DNA of 64,000 nucleotides. Origin: Bradysia coprophila (taxonomy: Eukaryota; Arthropoda; Insecta; Diptera; Sciaridae). The notes beneath the pieces were generated by a model. The model made no database searches. It saw only the letters and a list, made by a program, of their open reading frames with translations, and had not been told where the DNA came from. Location of the stretch: positions 496,001-560,000 of the forward strand of contig NC_050737.1 of assembly GCF_014529535.1 (NCBI RefSeq), written 5' to 3'. Below, in pieces: positions 63,213 to 64,000 of this stretch; positions within the stretch are counted from its first letter, which is position 1; each line of letters begins with the position of its first letter. A program made the translations under genes and the position numbers.

Positions 63213-64000
63213 TTTCGTTTCTATTCTATTAATACAATACACCTTAAATGGACGGCAGCGAGAGCACCTCACTCGAAATGTCCAAAATGTAGCAACAGAT
63301 TGATTGATTGTTGATGGAATAAAATGTCTACAAGCAAGCAATATCCTTTCACAGACGACAAGTTTATCAACTGCAATCAGATCTGTTACTTCATTTTTGA
63401 TCTAAAGATTTCGATAGACTGATTTCGAATCTTTTACTTCATATTTTGAACATGCATTTTTCTGTAAAAGATCGAATAAGTCTGTCGTTAGCCGCTATCG
63501 GTAACAGATGATAGCCGTCCTTAACAAGAAGTTTTTTCTGTTAATACTCATCACCTCACAAGTTATACGGAATTCACTTAAATACAGCTTGCTGGCTGCT
63601 GTGAGAAGTGAGCCCTTTCGTAGGCCTGAGTATTTTCACAATGTTCTCGTTTTCCGTTCCTTTCTTAATTCTCTAACCTACTTTGTGGATCTTCAATGAT
63701 GATTCCCTTGAACAAAATAATATTCTGAACTGAAGTTTGATATTAGGTACTACACAGCTGCTTTCATGTCCTTAACAAACGCACGTCTTATAATCAAGAT
63801 TAGTTTGGATTCAATTTACACACACCGACCTAAGACATTATCATATCAAAATGCTAAACAAAAGCAACAGTAAACAATAGGAACAGAAATGTATTCCATC
63901 GATTTTATCATTACGAACAAAAAGCGAAAAGATTCGGACAACGCATAGAGTTTTTTTTTATCATCGTTTGCAGGACTTCATTCATCAAAATACGAGACAT
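63213..64000. other. Right-edge intergenic sequence
   Basis: No exon or clear repeat was recognised. Confidence 0.45.

Noticed and set aside
62898..63341. 147-codon minus-strand frame
   Set aside because: Antisense of the CCDC97 acidic C-terminus; no independent support.

Overview
The window is AT-rich nuclear DNA from an insect, most probably a dipteran. It has short GT-AG introns, the conserved animal genes warts/LATS, FoxK and CCDC97, insect-type clan-3-like P450s and M14 carboxypeptidase, and dense small transposons. No bacterial, organellar or CRISPR-type content was seen.

Region 1 (1-12.2 kb) is a partial tandem duplication around the 3' end of the Hippo-pathway kinase gene warts. Positions 1-3277 and 9138-12236 are paralogous. 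Each copy carries its own later insertion: a fold-back DNA transposon (887-2467) in the left copy and a Jockey-like LINE fragment with a nested MITE (10622-11922) in the right copy. Between them lie an intact single-exon 377-codon gene of unknown function (6080-7213) and the last two coding exons of a warts copy (7528-8297), whose upstream kinase exons are not in the window.

Region 2 (12.2-19 kb) has no recognisable gene. It holds a degenerate repeat array (12.75-14.77 kb), a TCATATCCCA-type tandem repeat, and several hairpin or MITE-like elements.

Region 3 (19-53.3 kb) is a tandem cluster of four SLC5-family sodium-coupled (multivitamin/monocarboxylate-like) transporter genes on the plus strand: 19.06-23.69, 29.23-33.30, 36.59-41.51 and 47.00-50.05 kb. 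Two duplicated cytochrome P450 genes on the minus strand (41.98-44.37 and 50.10-52.91 kb) each sit tail-to-tail with transporter 3 or 4. Transporter 1 carries an in-frame stop in exon 3, yet from exon 6 onward it is almost identical to transporter 2, which suggests gene conversion. A second intronless, basic, low-complexity gene (24779-25750, minus) sits between transporters 1 and 2 and may be related to the 377-codon gene.

Region 4 (54.9-63.2 kb) holds a secreted M14 (carboxypeptidase B-like) gene on the minus strand, FoxK on the minus strand, and CCDC97 head-to-head with it on the plus strand.

Exon structures were worked out by hand from splice sites, reading-frame phase and comparison between the paralogs. 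All spliced models keep frame, apart from the one stop in transporter 1.
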